Shown here: positions 51,018 to 60,806 of the stretch, piece by piece
How the letters are laid out: every line of letters starts with the position of its first letter
How positions within the stretch are numbered: the stretch's first letter is position 1
DNA from: Maricaulis sp963975345
Lineage (GTDB): Bacteria; Pseudomonadota; Alphaproteobacteria; Caulobacterales; Maricaulaceae
Assembly (NCBI RefSeq): GCF_963975345.1
Contig: NZ_CAXBGE010000007.1
Span: 1 to 64,000, forward strand
Reading direction: 5' to 3'
Length of the DNA: 64,000 nucleotides
Notes under the pieces: model-generated
What the model was told of the DNA's origin: nothing
The model's database searches: none
The model's input: only the letters and a program-made list of their open reading frames with translations
Program-made: the position numbers and the translations under genes

Positions 51018-52358
51018 CTAATCGCGCTGGAACGGGTAGAAATCCGGTCCCAAATCGAGCAGGACCGTCAAGGCATCGAGCGCTTGGCGGCTTTCCACCA
51101 AGAGCTGCGGGTCGGCCAAGTCGGCCGGCGCCAGCGCCTCGCGGTAATGCGTCGCGCCCCAGGTATTGAGCGCCTCGAACAGGGCGGGCGTCATGATCGT
51201 ATTGGCTGAGAGTGACGCGCGTTCAGTCTCGGTCAGCACGACGCGCAATCGCAGACAGGCAGGCCCGCCGCCATTACGCATCGACTGTCTGACGGAAGCG
51301 AAGCGAACGGCGCCGATTGGGCCATTGCCGCTAACCAGACGCTCACAATAGGCTCGGGTCGCGGGGTTTTCGCGGGTCTCCTCCGGGGCGAGCAGAACCA
51401 GACGGTCCTCGCCGGGGATTTGCAGCAGTTGCGAATTGAAGAGATAGGAGGTGATGGCATCAGCCAGCGAGACCTCGCTGGCCGGCACTTCGACGAAATC
51501 CGGTTCGAACAAACCCTCAGCCGCACGCCTCACTGCGGCAATCATGCCGCTGCGATCCTCGAATGCCTGCTCATGGTAGAACAGGCAGGTCCCGGTACCG
51601 ACGCAGACGACATCATTGTGAAAGGCCCCGGCCTCAATCGCCGTGCGCGACTGTTGCAACAAGATTGTGCGCTCCGGATCAAGATCGTGCCGCCGCGCAA
51701 TCGCCTCACAGGATTGGCGCGTCTGCCGGGCGGGAAACCGGCCCTCATAACTCGTGGCCGCATCACGGCCCCAAACCAGCAGCTCGACACCGGGCGCGCC
51801 ATGGCGCTCGCACAGGCGCACATGATTGGCGGCGCCCTCATCAGCGAAGTCAGATTGATAAGGCAGCGGTTCGTGGACGCAAAAGTGCTCACGATCAGCA
51901 AATATTCGCGCCAATGCCCGACGGGTCTGCGGCGCCTCGATGGCGCGGTGTCCCGTGGTCAAGAGATTGGCCGGTGTAAAATGTACACGGCCATCGGCAC
52001 TGTCGGCCGACGGTGAGACCATGGCCGCATTGGCGGCCCACATCGCAGAGGCCGAACTGGCCCGGCGCAACAGGTGCGGCGCTTCGCGCGAAACCTGCTG
52101 GATAATCTCAGAATCACTGCCGGAAAAGCCGAGCGTCTTGAGCAAGGGCAGGAAGGGCCGTTCATGCGGCGGCATCACGCCTTGCAGCAGGCCGATATCC
52201 GAGAGGGATTTCATCTTGGCGATGCCCTCGAGCACCGCTTCGCGCGGCGAGGAAGTCAGCCCTTCACTGCGCGCGCTGGCCAAATTGCCTTCAGACAAGC
52301 CGCCATAATTATGGGTCGGCCCTACCAGACCGTCGAAATTGGCTTCAATGGCAGTCAT
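51018..52358 (-). CDS. astB: N-succinylarginine dihydrolase
   Basis: A 446-aa enzyme that hydrolyses N2-succinylarginine to succinylornithine, releasing ammonia and CO2, the second step of the AST arginine-degradation pathway. Family marks: EANFDGLVGPTHNYGGLSEGNLAS at the N-terminus, FHNDVVCVGTGTCLFYHEQAF, and SMRNGGGPACLRLRVVLTE with the conserved late Cys. It is the last gene of a leftward operon after astA and astD. Confidence 0.96.
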   Translation of the reverse strand: MTAIEANFDGLVGPTHNYGGLSEGNLASARSEGLTSSPREAVLEGIAKMKSLSDIGLLQGVMPPHERPFLPLLKTLGFSGSDSEIIQQVSREAPHLLRRASSASAMWAANAAMVSPSADSADGRVHFTPANLLTTGHRAIEAPQTRRALARIFADREHFCVHEPLPYQSDFADEGAANHVRLCERHGAPGVELLVWGRDAATSYEGRFPARQTRQSCEAIARRHDLDPERTILLQQSRTAIEAGAFHNDVVCVGTGTCLFYHEQAFEDRSGMIAAVRRAAEGLFEPDFVEVPASEVSLADAITSYLFNSQLLQIPGEDRLVLLAPEETRENPATRAYCERLVSGNGPIGAVRFASVRQSMRNGGGPACLRLRVVLTETERASLSANTIMTPALFEALNTWGATHYREALAPADLADPQLLVESRQALDALTVLLDLGPDFYPFQRD

Positions 52359-52378
52359 CGCGCGCGGCCTCTCTGGAT

Positions 52379-53824
52379 TTAGTCAATGCCCTTGATGGCC
52401 ATGTATTCCGGTTCCGGCGCCGCTTGGGTCGCGACGGGAAAAGCGCAATAATCGGCGGCATAATAGGCGCTCGGGCGCAAATTGCCCGACTGGCCCGGCC
52501 CACCGAACGGCATGTTCGATGCGGCGCCACAGGTCGGCCGGTTCCAGTTGACGATGCCGGCCCGACTCTCGACCCAAAAGCGCTCCCACAGATCGCGGCT
52601 GTCAGAGACCAGTCCCGCAGACAAGCCATAGGCAGTGCCATTGGCGACCAGCATCGCGTCGTCAAAACTGGCGACGCGCGTCACCTGCAACATTGGTCCG
52701 AACACTTCCTCATCGGGCACATCGATACCGGTGACGTCGAGCAGGCCGGGGCGCAGGAAAGCATCGCCCAGCGCGACACGCTCGACTTTGCGCAGCGCTA
52801 CCGCACCGCGCGCGATCAGATCGTCCTGGGCGTCGAGCACGCCCTGCGCCGCATGCGCCGAAACCAGTGGTCCGATAAAGGGCTGCTCCGCATCATTCCA
52901 TTTGCCAATGGTCAAGCGGTCGGCAAGATCGATAATCGCGGCGATCACGGCATCGCCCGCTTCGCCGCGCGGAACGATCAGCCGGCGCGCACAGGAACAG
53001 CGTTGGCCTGCCGTGATGTAGGCCGAGTGTACTGCAATACTGGCGGCGGCGCGCGCATCGGCGGCGTCCCAGATCACCAGCGGATTATTGCCGCCCATTT
53101 CGAGCGCCAGCTGAATATCAGGACGGCCGGCGAATTTCTCGTGAATGAATTTACCCGTGCCCCAAGAGCCGGTGAACAGGACGCCGTCCAGCTCTGGATT
53201 GTCCAGGGCAGCCGCACCGGTATCGCGCGCGCCCTGCACCAGATTGATGACGCCAGACGGCAGCCCGGCAGCATCCCAAGCGCGGATCATCGCTTCGCCG
53301 ACGCCTGGCGTGATTTCCGAGGGTTTGAAGACGATCGTATTGCCGGCGATCAGAGCCGGAACGATATGACCATTGGGCAGATGACCGGGGAAATTATACG
53401 GGCCCAGCACAAACATCACGCCCAATGGCTTGTGCGCCATGCGGGCAAAGCCGAAGGCGGTGTCAGTCTCATGGCCGCCGCTGCGGTCGGCATGGGCGGC
53501 GATGGAAATATCAATCTTGCCGATCATCGCTCCGACTTCACCAGCCGTCTCCCACAACGGCTTGCCGGTTTCGCGAGCAATAAGATCGGCAAGTTCGTCC
53601 TTGCGGTTACTCAGCTCATCCTTATAGCGTCCAACCGCCGAGATGCGGTCAGCCAAGGGCATCCGGCCCCAGGCAGGAAAGGCTGCGCGGGCTGCCTCAA
53701 AGGCATCCGCGACATCGCTGACGCCTGCGGCCTGGCCTTTCCAGACCAGCGTATCATCGGCCGGATTGGTCGAGGTGAAAGCGGCAGCGCTACCATCGCG
53801 CCAATGTCCATTGATGAAATTCAT
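52379..53824 (-). CDS. astD: N-succinylglutamate 5-semialdehyde dehydrogenase
   Basis: A 481-aa NAD(P)-dependent aldehyde dehydrogenase oxidising succinylglutamate semialdehyde to succinylglutamate (fourth AST step). The catalytic residues are E242 (LALEMGGNNPLV) and C276 (ITAGQRCSCARRL), with the nucleotide-binding FTGSWGTGK and GPYNFPGHLPNGH. AGAGG seven bases before the ATG lies inside the astA stop region; only 4 bp separate the two genes. Confidence 0.96.
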   Translation of the reverse strand: MNFINGHWRDGSAAAFTSTNPADDTLVWKGQAAGVSDVADAFEAARAAFPAWGRMPLADRISAVGRYKDELSNRKDELADLIARETGKPLWETAGEVGAMIGKIDISIAAHADRSGGHETDTAFGFARMAHKPLGVMFVLGPYNFPGHLPNGHIVPALIAGNTIVFKPSEITPGVGEAMIRAWDAAGLPSGVINLVQGARDTGAAALDNPELDGVLFTGSWGTGKFIHEKFAGRPDIQLALEMGGNNPLVIWDAADARAAASIAVHSAYITAGQRCSCARRLIVPRGEAGDAVIAAIIDLADRLTIGKWNDAEQPFIGPLVSAHAAQGVLDAQDDLIARGAVALRKVERVALGDAFLRPGLLDVTGIDVPDEEVFGPMLQVTRVASFDDAMLVANGTAYGLSAGLVSDSRDLWERFWVESRAGIVNWNRPTCGAASNMPFGGPGQSGNLRPSAYYAADYCAFPVATQAAPEPEYMAIKGID

Positions 53825-53828
53825 TCTG

Positions 53829-54845
53829 TTACCTCTGACGCCGCCAGAAACGGGCGCGCTCTCCGTCTTGCAAATCCATCGCCTGCATCACCTCGTAGGA
53901 GATACCCAGCATGTCACCCTCGTCGACGGCCTCAACGGCACAGGTGCGGAAATCCTCAAGCCGGTCGGTAGACAATATTCCTTGAACACCACCAGCAGTC
54001 GTCGCGGCGCGAACCGTCACGACGCGGCTTTCGCGAAGGGTACGGATATTTTCCGTCCAATTCGAGACCAGCGGACCGCCATCGAAAATATCGACATAGC
54101 GATCATAGTGAAAACCTTCCCAGCGCAGCAAATTCATCGCGCCGGCACCGTCACGATGGGTCTGGCCGATCAGACTGCGTACGGATTCAGGCAGGAGATC
54201 GACATAGATCAAATGCTGCGGTCCAAGGTCGAGGATGAACTGGTTGTCGGTCGAGGCGCTCAGGCGGTCAGCCTCATCGAAATCCATGTGAAAGAAGGGT
54301 CGCGAGACGTAGTCGAAAAACGGTGAGGAACCGTCATCGAGCACAACGCCGCGCAATTCGGCGAGAACCTTTTCGCCAAAGCGGTGCGGCGCGGCAGCCA
54401 TCAGCAGATAGCGCGACTGGGCCACCAAGCGACCGGCACCACCGCCACGCCCGGCCTCCGATACGAAGAGCGTACCAACCTCGGTCGAACCGGCAAAATC
54501 ATTGACCAGCAGCATCGCGTCCATGTCGAAACGACGCTGGGCGTCGACGGAATGTTGGGCAATGGTGATGACCTTGAAATCCCAATAGGGTTTGGAAACG
54601 CCAACCATCGCCTTGATTGCCGAACAGCCCACGATCCTGCCGCTCTCTGTGTCTTCGAGCATCAGCTGATAAGTATCCTCCGTCTGCCCTTCCGGGTTCG
54701 ACAGATAGGCGGCTTCTGATTTCTCGAGCCGCTCGGCCAGCACATCCCTGGAAACGGACAGGCTGGTGAAGCCAGTCCCGGCCTCATCGGCCAGCTGGCT
54801 CATGGCATCGATATCAGTCGCCTTGGCAGCGCGTACGATCAGCAT
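53829..54845 (-). CDS. astA: Arginine N-succinyltransferase
   Basis: A 338-aa GNAT-like enzyme transferring succinyl from succinyl-CoA to the alpha-amino group of arginine, the first AST step. Family segments include VRAAKATDIDAMSQLADEAGTGFTSL, GCSAIKAMVG, EVGTLFVSEAGRGGGAGRLVAQSRYL, FFDYVSRPFFHMDFDEADRLSA and a C-terminal EGDMLGISYEVMQ. The ATG at 54845 has a GGGGGA site and lies 16 bp after the M20 hydrolase stop; the open frame to 54911 would overlap that gene. Confidence 0.95.
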   Translation of the reverse strand: MLIVRAAKATDIDAMSQLADEAGTGFTSLSVSRDVLAERLEKSEAAYLSNPEGQTEDTYQLMLEDTESGRIVGCSAIKAMVGVSKPYWDFKVITIAQHSVDAQRRFDMDAMLLVNDFAGSTEVGTLFVSEAGRGGGAGRLVAQSRYLLMAAAPHRFGEKVLAELRGVVLDDGSSPFFDYVSRPFFHMDFDEADRLSASTDNQFILDLGPQHLIYVDLLPESVRSLIGQTHRDGAGAMNLLRWEGFHYDRYVDIFDGGPLVSNWTENIRTLRESRVVTVRAATTAGGVQGILSTDRLEDFRTCAVEAVDEGDMLGISYEVMQAMDLQDGERARFWRRQR

Positions 54846-54861
54846 AATTTCCCCCGCCCGG

Positions 54862-56130
54862 TCAGGCTTGTTGTTGCACCAAGGCGCGCGCCTCGCGGAC
54901 GTCAAACTCACCGCGCGCGAATTTCATCAGCATCACAGCCGAGAGTTTGGACCGCTCGGCAAAGCTTGATAGTTTGGCGATCTCACGGTCCGAATGGATA
55001 TCGGCACCGCGCACCCCCAGTGTATCGACATTCGGACAGCCCGCGGCCCACAAATTATTGCCCTCACAGACGCCGCCAGTATCCTGCCAGCGAATGTCCA
55101 AACCCAGGCTCGAGCCGGCCGCGCGGGTCCAGTCGAACATTTTCGCATTCGCCGGGCTCATCGGCTTGGGTGGGCGAGTAAAGCCGCCATATAGCTCGGC
55201 GCCGATGCCGTCGCGGATGCGAACCATGTCGAGCAGACGCTCAAGCTCGGCCAGCACCCAGATGCGGTCATTCTCGGTCTTGACCCGGATATTGAAGCGC
55301 ACGACGGCATTGTCGGGCACGACATTGGGCGGGCCACCGCCATCAATCCGGGCGAGATTGAAGGTCACGTCCTCGCGGCGGCCGTTCAGCGCGTCCAGCT
55401 CAAGCCCAAAGGCGCAGGCGGCTGCGAGCGCATTGCGGCCGAGATGGTGTTCGCGGCCAGCATGAGCAGCGCGGCCGGTCAGCTTGAGCGACCAATTGCC
55501 CGATCCCTTGCGGGCGCCAGCCAGCGACCCATCGGCCAGAGCCGGCTCATAGGTCATGCCGATATCGGCGCGTGCGCCCAGCTCAGCCAGAACCAGTGCG
55601 GAACCAAGCGAGCCGATCTCCTCATCTGGACTGATCAGAACATCGATTCCGATCTGGTCCTTCCAAGGCGAACGTTGCAGGCCGAGCAGACCGTGCAGCA
55701 TCACCAGAATACCGCCCTTCATGTCGGCAACACCGGGTCCGTTGAGGGTATCGTCATCCCACAACTTGGTGGCCTGGAAGGCGCTGGAGACCGGAAAGAC
55801 GGTGTCATGGTGGCCGGTCATGGCGATGCGGATCGGCGCGTCCGGGCGGATACGACAGCGAAAGGACGGCGTGTAGGGTTGTTCGTGCACGCGGCCATCG
55901 GGCTCGACAACCGTGGAGGGTTGGAGATCAACAGCCTCAATGCGGGCATCATCGAGTTCGCCAAAGGCCGTAACCAGACAGCTACGCATCCGCTCCAGCC
56001 CGTCCGCATTACGGCTACCGGAATTGATCGCCGACCAAAGCTTGACGGTCTCGATCATCGCCTCGCTGCGCGTGTCGATCCAGTCAAGGACCGCGCATTC
56101 GTCGGCATTGAGCTCCAAAGGATTCAGCAT
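54862..56130 (-). CDS. M20-family metallohydrolase in the ast operon
   Basis: A 422-aa zinc aminoacylase/deacylase of the M20 (ArgE/DapE/CPG2) family. Metal ligands and catalytic residues: IRIAMTGHHDTVFP (H108, D109 region), NGPGVADMKGG (D136), LISPDEEIGS (E170-E171), and GGVCEGNNLWAAGCP late. No signal peptide, so cytoplasmic. It heads the operon that continues with astA, astD and astB. The AST pathway needs succinylglutamate desuccinylase (AstE, M14 family), which is missing here, so this enzyme is a good candidate for that final deacylation; alternatively it could deacylate another N-acyl amino acid. Succinylornithine transaminase (astC) is also absent from the window. Confidence 0.85.
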   Translation of the reverse strand: MLNPLELNADECAVLDWIDTRSEAMIETVKLWSAINSGSRNADGLERMRSCLVTAFGELDDARIEAVDLQPSTVVEPDGRVHEQPYTPSFRCRIRPDAPIRIAMTGHHDTVFPVSSAFQATKLWDDDTLNGPGVADMKGGILVMLHGLLGLQRSPWKDQIGIDVLISPDEEIGSLGSALVLAELGARADIGMTYEPALADGSLAGARKGSGNWSLKLTGRAAHAGREHHLGRNALAAACAFGLELDALNGRREDVTFNLARIDGGGPPNVVPDNAVVRFNIRVKTENDRIWVLAELERLLDMVRIRDGIGAELYGGFTRPPKPMSPANAKMFDWTRAAGSSLGLDIRWQDTGGVCEGNNLWAAGCPNVDTLGVRGADIHSDREIAKLSSFAERSKLSAVMLMKFARGEFDVREARALVQQQA

Positions 56131-56156
56131 GGCTCAGTGATACTGGTTTAAAATGC

Positions 56157-56198
56157 GCGGTCTAGCCCCGGCAGACATACGCGCCGGGGCTAGACCGC
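56157..56198. terminator. 16-bp perfect hairpin, terminator of the gamma-lyase gene
   Basis: GCGGTCTAGCCCCGGC (56157-56172) and its exact complement (56183-56198) flank a 10-nt loop. On the minus strand the stem is followed by GCATTTT, so it fits termination of the leftward gamma-lyase-like gene 11 bp after its stop. Confidence 0.8.
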
Positions 56199-56208
56199 TG
56201 AAACTGTA

Positions 56209-57495
56209 TCAGACCTTGTCGAGCGCCTGTTTCAAATCGGCGATGAGGTCATCGGGGTTTTCGATGCCGACCGAGATGCGCACCAGGCCCTCGGAGAAGC
56301 CCTGACGTTTGCGCAGTTCGGGATCGACGCCGCGGTGGGTGGTCGAACCCGGATGACAGATCAAGGTCTCGGTGCCGCCAAGGCTGACCGCAAGCTTCAT
56401 CACCTGCAGCGCATTGAGCATGCGAAAGGCGCTCGCTTCGTCGGCAAGATCAAACGCGAAGGTCGAACCGGCCGACGTGCATTGCGCCTTGAAGATATCG
56501 GCATCGCGATTATCCGCGCCGAGAAAGCCGAGATAGCGCACGCGCTTGATCTTGGGATGATCGCGCAAGAAGGAAGCGACCTTTTCGGCACCGAGCGCAG
56601 CAGCATCCATGCGGATCTTGACGGTCTCAAGCGAGCGCAGCAGCATCCAGCACGTGTGCGGGTCGAGATTGGTGCCGAGATATCCCCGCAGGCTGCGTAC
56701 CAACGCCATCGCTTCCGATGCGCCGAGCGCCGAGCCGGCAATCAGATCGCTGTGACCGCCGACATATTTGGTCAGCGAGTAGACCAGCACATCGGCGCCC
56801 AACTTGAGCGGTGCCTGGCCAACCGGGCCAAGGAAGGTGTTGTCGACGACAATCCAAGGGCGCTTGCCCTGCTTTTCTGCGATCAGATCGGCGATGCGAT
56901 TACACGCTGCCAGATCGACCAGATCATTGGTCGGGTTGGTCGGTGTTTCCGTGTAGATGACCGAGACTGGGCCGAGCGCCATGGCGGAGTCTGCCGCAGC
57001 GCGGATCTCCGCCTCTTCGGCACCAGCAAAAAAGTCGACACTCTGAATACCGTAATTCGGCAGAAACTTGCGCAACAGGCTTTCAGTGCCGCCATAGAGC
57101 GGAGTCGATTGCAGAATTACCGAGCCGGAATGGGCCAGCGCCATCAACGTCGTTGAGATCGCCGCCATGCCCGACGAAAACACTGCGGCCTCTTCAGCAC
57201 CGTCATACAGGGCGAGACGGTCCTCCAACACTTCCATGTTCGGATTGTTGAAACGCGAATACATCAGGCCGGCCGATTCCGGATCGCCCTCCTGGGCCTG
57301 ACCCAGCGAGACACGGAAGAATGATGCTCCGGCCTCAGCGCTTTCGAACGCAAAAGTCGATGTCAGGAAGACAGGCGGCTTGATCGACATTTCCGAGAGC
57401 TTTGGGTCGTAGCCATAGCTCATCATTTGGGTTTCGGGGCTCAGCGTGTGGCCGGCCACGTCATGTTTGCGGTAGGGCTTGTCGGGTTTACTCAT
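56209..57495 (-). CDS. Cystathionine gamma-synthase/methionine gamma-lyase family enzyme
   Basis: A 428-aa PLP enzyme of the trans-sulfuration (Cys/Met metabolism) family. The PLP lysine is K243 in VYSLTKYVGGHSD; SSGMAAISTTLMAL, QSTPLYGGTESL, YTETPTNPTNDLVDL, VVDNTFLGPVGQAP and LGGTETLICHPGSTTHRGVD are family blocks. The extended N-terminus and SVDFFAG region match the 'cystathionine gamma-synthase family protein' / methionine gamma-lyase-like subgroup. It may cleave methionine or handle O-acylhomoserine; sequence alone cannot decide. Confidence 0.88.
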   Translation of the reverse strand: MSKPDKPYRKHDVAGHTLSPETQMMSYGYDPKLSEMSIKPPVFLTSTFAFESAEAGASFFRVSLGQAQEGDPESAGLMYSRFNNPNMEVLEDRLALYDGAEEAAVFSSGMAAISTTLMALAHSGSVILQSTPLYGGTESLLRKFLPNYGIQSVDFFAGAEEAEIRAAADSAMALGPVSVIYTETPTNPTNDLVDLAACNRIADLIAEKQGKRPWIVVDNTFLGPVGQAPLKLGADVLVYSLTKYVGGHSDLIAGSALGASEAMALVRSLRGYLGTNLDPHTCWMLLRSLETVKIRMDAAALGAEKVASFLRDHPKIKRVRYLGFLGADNRDADIFKAQCTSAGSTFAFDLADEASAFRMLNALQVMKLAVSLGGTETLICHPGSTTHRGVDPELRKRQGFSEGLVRISVGIENPDDLIADLKQALDKV

Positions 57496-57650
57496 CGGAA
57501 TATCCTCGAATTCGCGCGCGGTGGGGCCACCGCGCTGCGTGTCGGGGCGATTAGAACCAGCTTCCGGCGCGGGTCAAGTCTCTCCTGAAGACGCCGGAGA
57601 AAGCCTCCATATCTGCTCAGTTTTCCCGCAAATCGAACACGATTATTCCA

Positions 57651-57686
57651 AAAAAAAGGGCGGCCCGGCAATAAGCCGGACCGCCC
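57651..57686 (-). terminator. Rho-independent terminator of the OmpA-like gene
   Basis: On the minus strand a GC stem (57686-57658, one mismatch, AATAA/TTATT loop) is followed by seven T (57657-57651). It is 24 bp beyond the OmpA-like stop codon. Confidence 0.9.
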
Positions 57687-57709
57687 GATTTCAGTCATCA
57701 CACCCAAGA

Positions 57710-58780
<1,071 letters not shown>

Positions 58781-59162
58781 TATACCCCCTCCGGAGGCTC
58801 GCGCCTCCTTGGTGTGAAAATGCATTTCCGGAATCATTCCGGAAAAGTTCGGAAATACCCACTTCGAGTATTTCCCATGTAATTCAATACAACAAACTGT
58901 CTGCCTTCGCTACCGTGAACTCCAGAAAAACACGTATTCGGTGCATATTCCTGATGCCGTTGCAGAGACGCTACACCTTTACGGCGAAAGCAGGGCAGAC
59001 CTTGCTGGGCAATAGGGGTCGACATGGCGGGCAAGGCCTCCGGGATCATGACGAAGCGGCCAGCGAGCACTCATTTTTGATGGTCAGATATGCCGCCAGG
59101 TACAGATGCTGCAGTGCGGCGTAAAAAAGGCGCGCCTCCGGCAGCCGGGCTGGAATCACACC
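58781..59162. other. 382-bp intergenic region upstream of the OmpA-like gene
   Basis: Carries the leader of the OmpA-family gene (GAGCCTCCGGAGGGGG ends it) and presumably its promoter. A short minus-strand frame at 58834-59070 has no ribosome site or family resemblance. No RNA gene was recognised. Confidence 0.5.
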
Positions 59163-60725
59163 TCAATTGCCCGCAGATGAAACCGTAGCGCGGCGAGAAA
59201 TTCGCGACCAGCCGGTCTCGGCGGCGGCGGCATAGGCCTGTTGGTACCGATCAATCAGGCCATCGTCGCGGTGATAGAGATCGTTGAGATAGCGGACCTC
59301 GCCATCGGCATCGCCAACAACGGTCCAGTAATTGATGTGAACCGGCATCCGCTCATCAAGCCAGACAACAGTCGGCGTGCTGCCGGCGGCGACCTGCTCG
59401 ATCCTGTCGCCATCCCAATCCGCCTGCCCGCTCAGCACCCATTGCGCCAGCAACAGCGGATCGCGGACCCGGATGCAGGCCGCAGAGAAGTCGCGGCGGG
59501 TTTCGGAAAAGCGGTCGCGCTCGGTCGTGTCGTGAATGTAGACATTATAGCTATTGGGAAAAATAAACTTCACTTCGCCCATCGGATTTGTCGAACCCGG
59601 CGGTTGCGACATCCGGTAAGGCCAGTTACGGCCCCAGCGGCTCCAATCGATATCATAGACCGAGATCTGGGAGCCGTTGGCGTCATAAATCCGAAAACCG
59701 AGCTGCGCCGCAAGACCGGGATTGCGCCGGAATGACTGGAAGCGGGTCTGCGCCAGCCCACCGGGTATACCCCACCACGGGTTGAGAACGATATACTGCA
59801 TGTCCTCGGAAAACTCAGGGGTCGAGCTGACTTGCCGGCCGACCATAACCTCAAATTGCCGTGCCAAACGACCGTCTTCCCAAGCCTCAAGCGAGAAATC
59901 AGCCAAGTTTACCCGAATGTTACGACGTCCCGGCGTCCGCGACTGCCAGCGGCGCTGCTCCAAATTAACCCGCAACTGCGCCATCCGGGCTTGAGGCGTC
60001 ACATTGAGCTGCTGCAGGGTCGGCCGGTCCAACTGGCCGGAGGGCGAAAGATTGGCCCGTCCCTGATAGCGCCGCACTGCCGTTTCGAGGCGAAGATCGA
60101 AAGGGTCGCCCGCACTCCAGTCTTCGCGATAGAGGCCGACTGCGGCGAGTCGGGCGCGCAATTGATCCACCCGGGGCCCACGGTCGGCGGCGACGAGGGT
60201 CGGACCGTCTTCGATTTGCGGCCAGATCGGCTGCAGAGCCATCAAGCGCAGCATTTCAGCGCGCAAAATCTGGTAATCGCGCAAATCGGGAGCCAACGCG
60301 TCCAGCGCCTCCCCGAGGCGGCCCTCAACCAGCGCGCGATCAAGAGTGCGGTGCAGCGCAGCAGCTTCCGCTGGATCAAGGAGTCTCGGGTCGTGCGTTT
60401 CTGAGTCGATCAACCCGTATCGAAGCCAGCCGCCAAAGCGCATGAAAGCTTGTGACGCCAGCACGGCGCGCGTCTCGTGGGGGATCGTCGGGTCGAGCAG
60501 ATCTTGCGCGGAGCGATCCAGCGACGGTAGGCCGTGGCTGGGAGAATCGAACAAGGCCGCCGCGACCTGCCCGATCATCGCCTCGCTCCAACCTGTCCCT
60601 GCCGTCATCGATACGCCTGGACGGACCGGAGCCTCCGCCCCGTCCATTGCAAGGGCCGGCGCCAAATTCATCGGTCCCGCCGCGGCAACACATAGCAATA
60701 TCAGCGAAAATAGTGTTCGAAGCAC
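59163..60725 (-). CDS. L,D-transpeptidase (LdtD/YcbB-like)
   Basis: A 520-aa exported enzyme forming 3-3 crosslinks in peptidoglycan. Order: signal peptide (1-26), scaffold domain, peptidoglycan-binding domain (about 180-240, LRARLAAVGLYREDW...YQGRANLSPSGQLDRPTLQQLN) and YkuD catalytic domain (about 268-450). The active site is YIHDTTERDRFSETRRDFSAACIRVRD with His398 and Cys417. The usual SHGC or SSGC before the Arg is SAAC here, replacing the conserved Gly. GTG 60725 is well supported by GGGGAGGGG six bases upstream. Confidence 0.9.
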   Translation of the reverse strand: MLRTLFSLILLCVAAAGPMNLAPALAMDGAEAPVRPGVSMTAGTGWSEAMIGQVAAALFDSPSHGLPSLDRSAQDLLDPTIPHETRAVLASQAFMRFGGWLRYGLIDSETHDPRLLDPAEAAALHRTLDRALVEGRLGEALDALAPDLRDYQILRAEMLRLMALQPIWPQIEDGPTLVAADRGPRVDQLRARLAAVGLYREDWSAGDPFDLRLETAVRRYQGRANLSPSGQLDRPTLQQLNVTPQARMAQLRVNLEQRRWQSRTPGRRNIRVNLADFSLEAWEDGRLARQFEVMVGRQVSSTPEFSEDMQYIVLNPWWGIPGGLAQTRFQSFRRNPGLAAQLGFRIYDANGSQISVYDIDWSRWGRNWPYRMSQPPGSTNPMGEVKFIFPNSYNVYIHDTTERDRFSETRRDFSAACIRVRDPLLLAQWVLSGQADWDGDRIEQVAAGSTPTVVWLDERMPVHINYWTVVGDADGEVRYLNDLYHRDDGLIDRYQQAYAAAAETGWSRISRRATVSSAGN

Positions 60726-60806
60726 GCTTGGCCCCTCCCCGAACCCGCGAGGACGTTAACCATATTCGGCGATGACAGGAAGCCTGTTCGGCGAATTCTC
60801 TTGACG

